A stretch of 64,000 nucleotides of DNA from contig JACKMC010000008.1 of assembly GCA_024235595.1 (NCBI GenBank), positions 62,001 through 126,000 of the forward strand, read 5' to 3'. Shown in pieces: positions 8,185 through 16,562 of this stretch (its first letter is position 1; each line of letters begins with the position of its first letter). Below the pieces are notes generated by a model. That model made no database searches. It was not told where the DNA came from and saw nothing but the letters and a program-made list of their open reading frames with translations. The translations under genes were made by a program, and so were the position numbers. This DNA is from Zoogloeaceae bacterium (GTDB lineage: Bacteria > Pseudomonadota > Gammaproteobacteria > Burkholderiales > Rhodocyclaceae).

Positions 8185-8661
8185 TCAGGCGCTGCCGAAG
8201 TGCCGGCCCGCCAGATGCGGGCGCGATTGTCCGTCCGGGCCGTAGGTGGCGGCGGGCTGCTCGGCGGCTGCCAGCAACACCGCCAGCGCCTGCTGGTTGT
8301 GCTGCATGCGCTGAGTGATGAGTTGCCCATTGAGGTTGTTGCGGCTGCGCGCCTCGGCAACGAGCTCAAGCGATTCCTGCCAGTTCGCAAGCGCCGCAGC
8401 ATTGCCCTCGAGGATCGCCTGCATGACTGCGGCGTCGGGCTTGAGCCGCGCTGCGGCGAGCACGCGGGTCCGTTCGTCGGCGGTGAATTGCAGCCGCCGG
8501 AAGAGCTGGGTCTTTTGCCCGGCGAGCGCCATCAGGGCATCGACGTCGCCTTCGAGCAGCAGGGCTTGTTCCTGGCCCAGCAGGGCGACGAAGTCCCGCA
8601 GCAGGACGTTTTCGTCCTGCACCAGTCGTGCCATCCGCGTACGATCGACTGCGGGTGTCAC
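8185..8661 (-). CDS. flgN: Flagellar export chaperone FlgN
   Basis: 158 residues, mostly amphipathic helix (long runs of Leu, Ala, Glu and Gln), with the C-terminal YGPDGQSRP tail typical of FlgN. FlgN binds the hook-associated proteins FlgK and FlgL in the cytoplasm and delivers them to the flagellar type III export gate. The GTG start at 8661 overlaps the flgM stop (GTGA), so the two are translationally coupled. The flgM-flgN order is the standard one, and flgK and flgL, its clients, lie 9 kb to the right in the same cluster. An internal ATG 27 bases later is a possible alternative start. Confidence 0.87.
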   Translation of the reverse strand: MTPAVDRTRMARLVQDENVLLRDFVALLGQEQALLLEGDVDALMALAGQKTQLFRRLQFTADERTRVLAAARLKPDAAVMQAILEGNAAALANWQESLELVAEARSRNNLNGQLITQRMQHNQQALAVLLAAAEQPAATYGPDGQSRPHLAGRHFGSA

Positions 8662-8966
8662 GCTTTGCCGGGTTGCGCCTGCAGCATCTGGCGAACGCTT
8701 TCGATCAGACCGTCGGCGACTTTCTCGGCGTCGACCTTGAAGCGCCCCTCCGCCATTGCCGCCTTGATCTCGTCAACTCGGGATTGATCGACCACCGGCG
8801 TGGCGGAAACCGCGGCTTCCGCCTGTTGCAGGCTGGAGGACAGGGACGACAGCTGAACCTGCGCGCCGGGTGCGGCGGAGGCTGGCGCACCGGCCCCGCC
8901 GGCGGGCTTGGCCCGGTTGTCGGTGCCGACATTGCCGAGCGGTTTCATGGAATTGTCGATTTTCAC
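8658..8966 (-). CDS. flgM: Anti-sigma-28 factor FlgM
   Basis: 102 residues from the GTG at 8966, which gives the family-typical beginning MKIDNSMKPL and has AGAGAGG upstream. A second GTG at 8984 is less likely. The N-terminal half is low complexity (Ala/Gly/Pro/Ser) and probably unfolded. The C-terminal half contains the sigma-binding helices (VDEIKAAMAEGRFKVDAEKV, then ADGLIESVRQML). FlgM holds FliA (sigma-28) inactive until the hook is finished and FlgM is exported. A sigma-28-type promoter lies about 30 bases upstream, giving the usual feedback loop. Confidence 0.93.
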   Translation of the reverse strand: MKIDNSMKPLGNVGTDNRAKPAGGAGAPASAAPGAQVQLSSLSSSLQQAEAAVSATPVVDQSRVDEIKAAMAEGRFKVDAEKVADGLIESVRQMLQAQPGKA

Positions 8967-8996
8967 AGCTTTAACCTCTCTCACGGTTTGGCTGCT

Positions 8997-9024
8997 CTAA
9001 CGGCAGGATGATTTGCGAACTTTA
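8997..9024 (-). promoter_or_regulatory. Sigma-28 (FliA) type promoter of flgMN
   Basis: On the minus strand, TAAAGTTC (-35) starts at 9024 and GCCGTTAG (-10) ends at 8997, with 12 bases between the octamers. The enteric consensus is TAAAGTTT-N11-GCCGATAA, so spacing is one base long and two or three positions differ. It lies directly upstream of flgM, a known class III target. Confidence 0.62.
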
Positions 9025-9083
9025 GTGCATTTTCATCCCGAGGTGTCAGCACGCATGTATTGAGAGGCGCTCGGCGGAATCGT

Positions 9084-9776
9084 TCAGCGGCCGACCTCGA
9101 CCACGCCGTCGGGGCGGGCGACGCCACTGATGACCCGTCCGCTGCCCAGCCGGACCTTGACGACCTGGCCCGCGGCGGCGTTGTTGAGGGCCTTGCCCTC
9201 GTTGCTCACGCTGAAGCCCGCGCCGGTGGTGACGACGCGTACCTGGTCGCGCTGACGCACCACCGGCGGGAGAATCAGCATGCCTGCGCGCAGCGGCTGG
9301 CCCACGGCTACCGCGTAGCGGGCAGGGTGGCCGACGGCCTGCACCGCATCGGTAAGCACATCGCCCGGCAGCGCGGCGACATCGCCCCGCTCGCGCGCGA
9401 TGTTCTCCGGGCCGAGCGTCTGGCGCGCGCTGAGCGCCTTGGCAACGACCAGGTAGTCGGCGACGACCCTGACCCGCGAAGGTACGTACAGGCTCCATTG
9501 CGCCGGTGCGCTGCATCTGACCCCGACCGTGACCGCACCCCAGGCGCGCGCACCGGCCGGCAGAAAGGCCTCCAGGTGCTGGCAGGCCGGCAACTGGTTG
9601 TTGGCGTCGATGCGCCCGGTCTCGATGCTGACCTCGCCACGAAGCCCTGCGGTCTGCGTGCGCAGCAAGGCCTCGACCGCATCACGGACCGGCGCCACGG
9701 GCTGACGGGCCTGCACGAGGGGGGCAAGACAGAGCAGCAGGGCCAGCGTGAGAAGACGGGCAGGGGCATGTTCCAT
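9084..9776 (-). CDS. flgA: Flagellar P-ring assembly chaperone FlgA
   Basis: 230 residues from the ATG at 9776. The signal peptide is MEHAPARLLTLALLLCLAPL, ending near VQA. The mature protein has the FlgA/SAF layout: VVVAKALSARQTLGPENI in the SAF domain and GQPLRAGMLILPPVV in the middle. The C-terminal beta domain contains VRVVTTGAGFSVSNEGKAL and VKVRLGSGRVISGVAR. It acts in the periplasm to help FlgI assemble into the P ring; flgI is in the same cluster. The frame extends 37 codons further upstream without signal-peptide character. It is transcribed away from flgB and probably separately from flgMN. Confidence 0.93.
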   Translation of the reverse strand: MEHAPARLLTLALLLCLAPLVQARQPVAPVRDAVEALLRTQTAGLRGEVSIETGRIDANNQLPACQHLEAFLPAGARAWGAVTVGVRCSAPAQWSLYVPSRVRVVADYLVVAKALSARQTLGPENIARERGDVAALPGDVLTDAVQAVGHPARYAVAVGQPLRAGMLILPPVVRQRDQVRVVTTGAGFSVSNEGKALNNAAAGQVVKVRLGSGRVISGVARPDGVVEVGR

Positions 9777-10129
9777 GAGCTCATTTGACCACGGCCGATC
9801 ATGCGGCGCATGCCGAACAGGGCGGAAAAAACCCGCCAATTCCGACTGCGGGCCATGCCCGGCATGCGGGTTTGGCAATGGTTTCAACTGCGCTCGCGCG
9901 CACGTATGCGCGCGGGACCTGCGCGGCGAGGTCGAGGCGGCAAAAGCTGCCGCTCGATTTGCCGTATTGCCGGCAAAGGCATCGGAATTGAATGGTTTTT
10001 GAGGGGTTTATTCGCCGATGAGGCGTGACAGGGCGGTCGTAGCATGGCTGGCATGGAAGGTGCATTAGCCAGTACGAAAGCCGATGAAGCTGATTGCGGC
10101 AAGTGCGGCGAATACTTGAGGTAAGGACC
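9777..10129. other. flgA-flgB divergent intergenic region
   Basis: 353 bases separate the two divergently transcribed flagellar units. Open frames here lack family features. The region contains a sigma-54-like element at 10049-10064 for flgB and a small GC hairpin (GGCGG, six A and C, CCGCC) near 9820-9837. I could not identify a matching promoter for flgA on the minus strand. Confidence 0.5.
10049..10064 (+). promoter_or_regulatory. Sigma-54-like promoter upstream of flgB
   Basis: TGGCATG, four bases, then GTGCA. The consensus is TGGCACG-N4-TTGCA, so the invariant -24 GG and -12 GC are both present at the correct distance, with two mismatches. It lies 65 bases upstream of flgB. Weaker than the copy in front of flgK. 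Confidence 0.48.
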
Positions 10130-10534
10130 ATGTCGAACTCCATCAACTCCGATCTCGCGTTCCACCAGCAGGCGCTCAATACCCGTGCCTACCGGCAGCA
10201 GTTGCTGGCGTCCAACATCGCCAATGCCGATACGCCGAACTACAAGGCGCGCGACGTCGATTTCAGCAGCGCTCTCAAGGGTGCGCTGGGTTCGCGCATG
10301 GGGCCGCTGGCCTTGGCGACCACCAACAGCGCGCACCTGAGCGATGCGGCTGCCAACCCCCTCGAGGCGATGCTGCGCTTCCGTACCATGCGCCAGGGCG
10401 CAGTCGATGGCAACACGGTGGACATGGACGTCGAACGCAGCGCCTTTGCCGAGAACGCGATCCACTACGAGGCCAGCCTGACCTTCATCAATGGCTTGCT
10501 GAGCACCATGCAGCAGGCGATTCAGAGTCAATAA
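10130..10534 (+). CDS. flgB: Flagellar basal-body rod protein FlgB
   Basis: 134 residues, the normal size. The N-terminal rod motif is LLASNIANADTPNYKARDVDF (helix plus the family ANxxTPxYK pattern), and the C-terminal helix ends YEASLTFINGLLSTMQQAIQ. FlgB is the most proximal rod subunit next to the MS ring and lacks a cleaved signal, being exported by the flagellar type III system. The start at 10130 follows AAGGA by three bases and begins MSNSIN, as in relatives. It is the first gene of the flgBCDEFGHIJ run, with flgC 11 bases downstream. Confidence 0.96.
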   Translation: MSNSINSDLAFHQQALNTRAYRQQLLASNIANADTPNYKARDVDFSSALKGALGSRMGPLALATTNSAHLSDAAANPLEAMLRFRTMRQGAVDGNTVDMDVERSAFAENAIHYEASLTFINGLLSTMQQAIQSQ

Positions 10535-10545
10535 GGAGCCGCGCC

Positions 10546-10950
10546 ATGAGCATGCTCAACGTCTTCCAGATCGCAGGTTCGGCCCTTACCGCGCAGTCGG
10601 CGCGGCTCAACGCCACCGCCTCCAATCTGGCCAATGCCGACAGCGTCGCAGGCCCCGACGGCCAGCCCTACAAGGCCAAACAGGTGGTCTTCGCCGCCAG
10701 GCCGGTTGCGGGGGGCTCGGGCGTGGGGGTCGAGGTCACCCAGGTGGTCGACAGTGCCGCGCCGATGCGTCTGGTCTATGACCCGGCCAGTCCCGCGGCC
10801 AACGGCGAGGGCTATGTCGAGATGCCCAACGTAAACGTGGTCGAGGAGATGGTGAACATGATCTCCGCCTCCCGCGCCTATCAGAACAATGCCGAGATGA
10901 TGAACACCGCGCGTACGCTGCTGCAGCGCACGCTGCAGATCGGTCAATAA
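10546..10950 (+). CDS. flgC: Flagellar basal-body rod protein FlgC
   Basis: 134 residues. It starts MSMLNVFQIAGSALTAQSAR, with the rod-family ATASNLANADS motif and a C-terminal VNVVEEMVNMISASRAYQNN helix. This pattern is shared by all rod, hook and junction proteins, whose N and C helices pair to make the axial tube. FlgC forms part of the proximal rod in the periplasm. AAGGAG stands just upstream of the start. Spacing to flgB is 11 bases and to flgD 17 bases, consistent with one transcript. Confidence 0.96.
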   Translation: MSMLNVFQIAGSALTAQSARLNATASNLANADSVAGPDGQPYKAKQVVFAARPVAGGSGVGVEVTQVVDSAAPMRLVYDPASPAANGEGYVEMPNVNVVEEMVNMISASRAYQNNAEMMNTARTLLQRTLQIGQ

Positions 10951-10967
10951 GGAACAGGGAAACAATC

Positions 10968-11648
10968 ATGGCAACGATCACGAACAGCTCCACCAGCTCC
11001 ACCGCCGAGATCTACGCTTCGCTCGCCCGTGCGGCCGAGAGCAGCGATAGCAGCGCAACCAACGAGGCGCAGACCAACTTCCTGACCTTGCTGACCACCC
11101 AGCTCAAGAACCAGGATCCACTCAATCCGCTGGACAACGCGCAGGTGACTTCCCAGCTCGCGCAGATCAGCACGGTCGACGGCATCGAACGACTCAACCA
11201 GACACTCACCTCGATGATGGACGGCATGCTGAGCAGCGAAACCATGCAGGCTGCCGCGCTGGTCGGCCGATCGGTGCTGGTGCCGGGTCAGCACATGACG
11301 CTCGGCGAAGGGGGTGCGCTCGGTGGCGTGACGCTGGACGCTGCGGCCAGCGATGTGCAGGTCTCGATCATGGATGCAACCGGTCGCGAAGTGGCCTCGA
11401 TCGACATGGGCGCGCTGCAGGCAGGCACCTACGGTTTCCGCTGGGACGGCACCGCCGTCGATGGCAGCGCCGCGGCGGGCGGCCGCTACACGATCGCGGT
11501 CAAGGCGCTGGCGGGCGAACAAAGAGTGGCGGCACAGACCCTCGAGCAGGGCACGGTTTCGAGTATCACCCGCGGGACAAGCGGCATCGCTGCCGAAGTG
11601 GGTTCCTTGGGCATGTTCAGCATGTCCGAGATTCGTCAGATTCTCTGA
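10968..11648 (+). CDS. flgD: Flagellar hook assembly (capping) protein FlgD
   Basis: 226 residues. The conserved N-terminal block reads NFLTLLTTQLKNQDPLNPLD followed by FTSQLAQIST-like sequence (VTSQLAQISTVDGIERLN). The middle and C-terminal parts contain the FLG-Ig and Tudor-like domains (SIMDATGREVASIDMG, then GTYGFRWDGTAVDG). FlgD caps the growing hook, lets FlgE subunits insert, and leaves when FlgK arrives. It is exported without a cleaved signal. The next gene, flgE, encodes its partner 16 bases downstream. Confidence 0.95.
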   Translation: MATITNSSTSSTAEIYASLARAAESSDSSATNEAQTNFLTLLTTQLKNQDPLNPLDNAQVTSQLAQISTVDGIERLNQTLTSMMDGMLSSETMQAAALVGRSVLVPGQHMTLGEGGALGGVTLDAAASDVQVSIMDATGREVASIDMGALQAGTYGFRWDGTAVDGSAAAGGRYTIAVKALAGEQRVAAQTLEQGTVSSITRGTSGIAAEVGSLGMFSMSEIRQIL

Positions 11649-11664
11649 TCCAGGAGTCGGAAAA

Positions 11665-12915
11665 ATGGCTTTTCAACAAGGTTTGAGCGGACTCAACGCA
11701 GCATCCAAATCCCTCGACGTGATCAGCAACAACGTGGCCAACTCCGGCAACGTGGGCTTCAAGTCGGGTTCCACCCTGTTCGCCGACGTCTATGCGGCGG
11801 CGCTCAACGGCGCTTCGGCCGGCACCCAGGTGGGGATCGGGACCACCATCGGGGGGGTGAATCAGCTCTTCTCGCAGGGCAATATCACGCCTACCGACAA
11901 CCCGCTCGACATCGCCATCAACGGCTCCGGCTTCTTCCGGGTGACCGAGCCTGACGGGGGCGTGGCCTACACCCGCAACGGCCAGTTCGATGTCGACAAG
12001 GATGGCTACATCGTCAATGCGCAGGGTTACCAGCTGACCGGCTATGGCGCCAATGCGGCGGGCGTGATCCTGCCCGCATCGCCGACCGCGATGCAGATCG
12101 ACACCGCCGATCTCAAGCCCAACGTCACTTCGCAGATCGACATCGGCCTCAATCTCGATTCGCGCGCCTCGGTGTTCGGCGCAGGTGCCGCGGCCTTCGA
12201 TGAAACCGATCCGACCACCTACAGTTCCTCTACCTCGGTGTCGGTGTACGACACCCTGGGCAACGCCCACGTGACCACCATGTATTTCCGCAAGGCCGCG
12301 TCGACGACCCCCGACGTCGGGACCTGGGAGCTCTACACCCAGGTCGACGGTGCCGCCGCATCCGCCACCCCGATCTCGCTCGAATTCAACAGCTCGGGCG
12401 CGCTGAACACGACCATGCCGCTGAGTCTCGACATCGATTTCGACAACGCGGCATTCGGTGGCGCGCCCGACATCAGCGGCGTGGAGCTGGACTTCACCGG
12501 CAGCACGCAGTACGGCAGCACCTTCGGCGTCAACCGCCAGACCCAGGACGGCTATGCCTCGGGCCGGCTGTCCGGGATCACCGTGGGTGACGACGGCACC
12601 ATCCAGGGCCGCTACTCCAACGGCCAGTCGCGCAATCTCGGCCAGGTGGTGCTGGCCAACTTCCAGAGCACCAACGGCCTGATCTCGCTGGGTAACAACC
12701 TCTGGGCCGAGTCGCCCGATTCCGGCCAGCCGCTCATCGGCACCCCGGGCAGCGGCAGCCTCGGCTCGCTGACCGCGGGCTCGGTCGAAGAGTCCAACGT
12801 CGACCTTACCGCCGAGCTGGTGAACATGATCACCCAGCAACGCGCCTACCAGGCCAACGCCCAGTCCATCAAGACCCAGGACTCGGTGCTGCAGACGCTC
12901 GTGAATCTGAGGTAA
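11665..12915 (+). CDS. flgE: Flagellar hook protein FlgE
   Basis: 416 residues from the ATG at 11665, preceded by CAGGAG eight bases upstream. It begins MAFQQGLSGLNAASKSLDVI, followed by SNNVANSGNVGFKSG, the rod/hook N-terminal motif. The FlgE-type D1 and D2 domains lie in the middle (YDTLGNAHVTTMYFRKA). It ends ELVNMITQQRAYQANAQSIK, then TQDSVLQTLVNL. FlgE builds the universal joint outside the cell. The coding frame is open far upstream, overlapping flgD, but that part is a shadow. The downstream spacer carries an unusual short-repeat block. Confidence 0.95.
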   Translation: MAFQQGLSGLNAASKSLDVISNNVANSGNVGFKSGSTLFADVYAAALNGASAGTQVGIGTTIGGVNQLFSQGNITPTDNPLDIAINGSGFFRVTEPDGGVAYTRNGQFDVDKDGYIVNAQGYQLTGYGANAAGVILPASPTAMQIDTADLKPNVTSQIDIGLNLDSRASVFGAGAAAFDETDPTTYSSSTSVSVYDTLGNAHVTTMYFRKAASTTPDVGTWELYTQVDGAAASATPISLEFNSSGALNTTMPLSLDIDFDNAAFGGAPDISGVELDFTGSTQYGSTFGVNRQTQDGYASGRLSGITVGDDGTIQGRYSNGQSRNLGQVVLANFQSTNGLISLGNNLWAESPDSGQPLIGTPGSGSLGSLTAGSVEESNVDLTAELVNMITQQRAYQANAQSIKTQDSVLQTLVNLR

Positions 12916-12918
12916 GGC

Positions 12919-13009
12919 GGTTATTGGTGATCAGGGATTGGTGATTGGAAAGCCTCGTGGCTCACCACCGTCCCCCCAATCACCAATAACCAATAACCAA
13001 TAACCAATA
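12919..13009. repeat. Heptamer repeat and inverted-repeat block between flgE and flgF
   Basis: The right arm (12976-13009) has three tandem copies of CCAATAA plus a partial fourth. The left arm carries GGTTATTGG (12919-12927) and ATTGGTGATTGG (12937-12948). The latter is the exact reverse complement of CCAATCACCAAT at 12976-12987, leaving a 27-base loop. The block is AT-rich against a GC-rich background and fills almost the whole spacer. It could form a hairpin in the flg message or vary in length by slippage. Confidence 0.7.
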
Positions 13010-13022
13010 GCTGAACACGACC

Positions 13023-13766
13023 ATGGACCGACTCATATACACCGCGATGACCGGGGCCAAACATACCCTCGGGCAGCAGGACGCCGTCACTCACAACCTC
13101 GCCAACGCAACCTCGACGGGCTTTCGCACCGAGATGCATCGGCTGCGGGCGGTCGAGGTCCAGGGCGATGCGGCGCTACCCACCCGGGCCTTCGCGGTGG
13201 ATGCGTCGGTCGCTACGGACTTCTCCACCGGGGCGCTGCAGCAGACCGGTCGGGCCTACGACGTGGCCTTGCAGGGCAAGGGCTGGCTGGCGGTGCAACT
13301 GCCCGACGGCAGTGAAGCCTATACCCGCAATGGCAGCCTGGAGGTGTCGGCCAACGGCATCCTGCAGACGCGAGACGGCATGCCGGTCGTCGGCGGAGGC
13401 GGACCGATCACGATTCCGCAGGACAACGAGATCGTCATCGGCCGCGATGGCTCGATCTCCGCGGTGCAGAACACCGGCGCCCGCAACGCGGTGAACGTGG
13501 TCGGCCAGCTCAAGCTGGTGAATCCGCCCGAGGCCGATCTGGTGCGCGGCGAGGACGGGCTCTTTCGCCTGCGCAGCGGTGAGCCGGCGCCGGTCGACGA
13601 GAACGTCCAGGTGGCCGGCGGCTACCTTGAAGGCAGCAACGTGAACGTCGTGGAACAGATGGTCACGATGATCTCGCTGGGTCGCCAGTTCGAGATGCAG
13701 ACCCGCATGTTGAGCACCGCCGAACAGAACGACGCGGCGGCCGCCAAGATGCTCGGCACCGGCTGA
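13023..13766 (+). CDS. flgF: Flagellar basal-body rod protein FlgF
   Basis: 247 residues. It starts MDRLIYTAMTGAKHTLGQQD, with the motif AVTHNLANATSTGFRTEMHR. The central FlgF/FlgG fold shows QGKGWLAVQLPDGSEAYTRN and QDNEIVIGRDGSISAV. It ends SNVNVVEQMVTMISLGRQFE. FlgF is a minor proximal rod subunit. The start codon follows the repeat block with only a poor ribosome-binding site (no clear AGGAG), so its translation may depend on upstream ribosomes or on the local structure. flgG follows after 128 bases. Confidence 0.95.
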   Translation: MDRLIYTAMTGAKHTLGQQDAVTHNLANATSTGFRTEMHRLRAVEVQGDAALPTRAFAVDASVATDFSTGALQQTGRAYDVALQGKGWLAVQLPDGSEAYTRNGSLEVSANGILQTRDGMPVVGGGGPITIPQDNEIVIGRDGSISAVQNTGARNAVNVVGQLKLVNPPEADLVRGEDGLFRLRSGEPAPVDENVQVAGGYLEGSNVNVVEQMVTMISLGRQFEMQTRMLSTAEQNDAAAAKMLGTG

Positions 13767-13894
13767 CGATAAGGACCGCTTTTCGGGCGGTTTTCGCGCC
13801 ATTGCGCGGTGGCCTGCCGGATTAGCATGAAAGCGTGGAAGTCGTGGCTAGGCAGCCGCCTGTCGCGGACCGAACTTGAAACAGGAGTACCGCC

Positions 13895-14677
13895 ATGATC
13901 CGCTCCCTCTGGATCGCCAAGACCGGACTCGACGCCCAGCAGACCCAGCTCGATGTGATCTCCAACAACCTCGCCAACGTCTCCACGTCGGGGTTCAAGC
14001 GTTCGCGCGCGGTGTTCGAAGACCTGATCTACCAGAACCTGCGCCAGCCCGGCGCGCAGAATACCCAGCAGAACCAGATCGGCTCGGGCCTGCAGCTCGG
14101 TACCGGCGTGCGTCCCGTGGCCACCGAGCGCATCCACACCCAGGGCAACCTCAGCCAGACCGGCAATTCGCTCGATGTGGCGATCAGTGGCGAGGGTTTC
14201 TTCCAGATCACCCAGCCGGACGGCACCACCGCCTATACCCGCGACGGCTCCTTTCAGCGCGACAGCACCGGGCAGATGGTCACCGCCAGCGGTTATCCGC
14301 TGGCCGACGGCATCGTGATTCCGTCCGACGCCCAGTCGGTGACCATCGGCAAGGATGGCACCGTCAGCGTGACCCTGCCGGGCGTGGCCACGGCGACCCA
14401 GATCGGCAGCATCCAGGTCGCCACCTTCGTGAATCCGGGCGGTTTGCAGAGCGTTGGCGAGAACCTCTTCGTCGAGACCGGCTCGAGCGGCAATGCCTCG
14501 CCCAACACCCCGGGGCTCAACGGCGCCGGGGTGCTCAACCAGAGCTACATCGAGACCTCCAACGTGAACGTCGCCGAAGAGCTGGTCAACATGATCCAGA
14601 CCCAGCGCGCCTACGAACTCAACTCGCGCGCGGTGCAGACCTCGGACTCGATGCTCGCGCGGCTCACCCAGCTCTGA
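13895..14677 (+). CDS. flgG: Flagellar distal rod protein FlgG
   Basis: 260 residues, exactly the usual length. It begins MIRSLWIAKTGLDAQQTQLD and continues VISNNLANVSTSGFKRSRAV. The middle contains ISGEGFFQITQPDGTTAYTR and DGTVSVTLPG. It ends VNVAEELVNMIQTQRAYELN, then SRAVQTSDSMLARLTQL. FlgG forms the distal rod crossing the peptidoglycan and outer membrane. A good ribosome-binding site (CAGGAG) lies upstream. The 128-base spacer before it includes a small hairpin followed by TTTT near 13774-13796, which might attenuate transcription between flgF and flgG. Confidence 0.96.
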   Translation: MIRSLWIAKTGLDAQQTQLDVISNNLANVSTSGFKRSRAVFEDLIYQNLRQPGAQNTQQNQIGSGLQLGTGVRPVATERIHTQGNLSQTGNSLDVAISGEGFFQITQPDGTTAYTRDGSFQRDSTGQMVTASGYPLADGIVIPSDAQSVTIGKDGTVSVTLPGVATATQIGSIQVATFVNPGGLQSVGENLFVETGSSGNASPNTPGLNGAGVLNQSYIETSNVNVAEELVNMIQTQRAYELNSRAVQTSDSMLARLTQL

Positions 14678-14693
14678 TCGGCGGCCGCACGGG

Positions 14694-15377
14694 ATGATCG
14701 CAATGAACGGGCTGAAGCCCGCACTGCTGACGGTGCTGGCGCTCCTTTCGGGCTGCGCCAGCCTGCAGTCGACCCCGCCGACCGCGGTGCACCAGCCGAT
14801 GAGCGTGCGCCCGCAGCCCCGTCCCGAGATGGCGCCGGCCAACGGCGGGATCTACCAGCCGGCCTTCGTCCGACCGCTGTTCGAGGACCGCCGCGCGCGG
14901 CTGCTCGGCGACACCCTGGTCATAAATCTGGTCGAGAGGAACACCGCCACCAAGGCCTCGGACGCGAGCGCCAGCCGGGAATCGACGCTCGATGCCGGCA
15001 TCACTGCGGCCACCAAGGTGCCACTCGCCGGCCTCGCCGGCCTGAACATCTCGGGCAACAACACCTCCGATTTCTCGGGGCAGGGCGCGGCCGCGGCCAA
15101 CAACGCTTTCAACGGCACCATCACGGTGACCGTCATCGAGGTCTATCCCAATGGCAACCTGCTGGTGTCGGGCGAAAAGCAGATCGCGATCAACCAGGGC
15201 AACGAGTTCATCCGCTTCTCCGGGGTGGTGAACCCGAGCCAGATCACCACCAGCAACACCGTGCAGTCCACCCAGGTGGCCGACGCCCGCATGGAGTACA
15301 AGGCCAGCGGCTACATCAACGAGACCCAGGTGATGGGCTGGCTGCAGCGCTTCTTCCTTGCGGTGCTGCCGTTCTAG
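14694..15377 (+). CDS. flgH: Flagellar L-ring lipoprotein FlgH
   Basis: 227 residues. The N-terminus is a lipoprotein signal with lipobox LLSGC (Cys about residue 21 from the ATG at 14694; the ATG at 14703 is an alternative start). The mature domain has the FlgH pattern LGDTLVINLVERNTATKASD, then VTVIEVYPNGNLLVSGEKQI, INQGNEFIRFSGVVNPSQI and the ending INETQVMGWLQRFFLAVLPF. FlgH is exported by Sec, lipidated, and forms the L ring in the outer membrane around the distal rod. It sits 16 bases after flgG and 11 bases before flgI. Confidence 0.96.
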   Translation: MIAMNGLKPALLTVLALLSGCASLQSTPPTAVHQPMSVRPQPRPEMAPANGGIYQPAFVRPLFEDRRARLLGDTLVINLVERNTATKASDASASRESTLDAGITAATKVPLAGLAGLNISGNNTSDFSGQGAAAANNAFNGTITVTVIEVYPNGNLLVSGEKQIAINQGNEFIRFSGVVNPSQITTSNTVQSTQVADARMEYKASGYINETQVMGWLQRFFLAVLPF

Positions 15378-15388
15378 GTAAACAAGCC

Positions 15389-16516
15389 ATGACATCCTCC
15401 TTCAATCCCGCTTCGACGCTGCGCCGGACACTGGTCGCGCTGTCGCTTCTCGTCATGATCCTGCCGGCGGCCAATGCCGAGCGCCTCAAGGATCTCGCCT
15501 CGATCGCCGGCGTGCGCGACAACCAGCTGATCGGCTACGGCCTGGTGGTGGGCCTCGACGGCAGCGGCGACCAGACCACCCAGACGCCGTTCACCGTGCA
15601 GAGCATCATCAACATGCTCGGCAACATGGGTGTCACCATGCCGCCGGGTACCAGCCTGCAGCTCAAGAACGTGGCGGCGGTGATGGTCACCTCCAGCCTG
15701 CCCCCCTTTGCGCGGCCGGGCCAGCAGATCGACATAACCGTGTCCTCGATGGGCAATGCCAAGAGCCTGCGTGGCGGAACCCTGCTGATGACCCCGCTGA
15801 AGGGTGCCGACGGCCAGGTCTATGCGCTCGGCCAGGGCAACGTGGTGGTCGGTGGCGCGGGCGCTTCCGGCGGCGGCGCCTCCAAGACGGTCAATCATCT
15901 CTCCGCGGGCCGGGTGCCCGGCGGCGCCACCGTCGAGCGCAGCGTGCCGACTGCGCTCGGGCAGGGCGAGTTCGTCCATCTCGAACTCAACGACAGCGAT
16001 TTCGGCACCGCCCAACGGGTGGTCGATGCGATCAACGCCGCGACCTTCCCGGGCACTGCCCAGGCCCTCGACGGGCGGACCATCCAGGTGCGCGCACCGC
16101 AGGACTCGACCGGCAGGGTGGCTTTCATCGGCCGCCTCGAGAGCCTCGATGTCACCCCGGTGCAGCAGGTCGCCAAGGTGATCGTCAACTCGCGCACCGG
16201 TTCGGTGGTGATGAACCAGACGGTGGCGCTGCAGAACTGCGCGGTGGCGCACGGCAACCTCTCGGTCACGGTGGGCACCGAGACCACGGTCAGCCAACCG
16301 AACCCCCTGTCCGGCGGGCGCACGGTGGTCGGCCAGCGCGGCGATGTGGACATCCAGCAGGCCGGGGCGAGCCTCATCAACGTGCGATCCGGCGCCAACC
16401 TCGCCGAAGTGGTGAAGGCGCTCAATGCCGTCGGTGCCAATCCGATGGACCTGATCAGCATTCTCCAGGCGATGAAGTCGGTCGGCGCGCTGCGCGCCGA
16501 GCTCGAGGTCATCTGA
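15389..16516 (+). CDS. flgI: Flagellar P-ring protein FlgI
   Basis: 375 residues. A Sec signal peptide (LVALSLLVMILPAANA) precedes the family start ERLKDLASIAGVRDNQLIGY. Further FlgI hallmarks are GLVVGLDGSGDQT, FTVQSIINMLGNMGV and VVTSSLPPFARPGQ-like sequence. It ends LAEVVKALNAVGANPMDLIS, then ILQAMKSVGALRAELEVI. FlgI polymerises in the periplasm into the P ring that acts as a bushing for the rod. Its assembly needs FlgA, encoded at the left end of the cluster. Confidence 0.97.
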   Translation: MTSSFNPASTLRRTLVALSLLVMILPAANAERLKDLASIAGVRDNQLIGYGLVVGLDGSGDQTTQTPFTVQSIINMLGNMGVTMPPGTSLQLKNVAAVMVTSSLPPFARPGQQIDITVSSMGNAKSLRGGTLLMTPLKGADGQVYALGQGNVVVGGAGASGGGASKTVNHLSAGRVPGGATVERSVPTALGQGEFVHLELNDSDFGTAQRVVDAINAATFPGTAQALDGRTIQVRAPQDSTGRVAFIGRLESLDVTPVQQVAKVIVNSRTGSVVMNQTVALQNCAVAHGNLSVTVGTETTVSQPNPLSGGRTVVGQRGDVDIQQAGASLINVRSGANLAEVVKALNAVGANPMDLISILQAMKSVGALRAELEVI

Positions 16517-16562
16517 TGGCCCGCAGGCCGCGCCGTCCCGAAATCATTGCGAGGACCGGACC

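Noticed and set aside
7936..8787. 283-codon plus-strand ORF overlapping flgN and flgM
   Set aside because: No motif, no ribosome-binding site, and it overlaps two well-supported flagellar genes.
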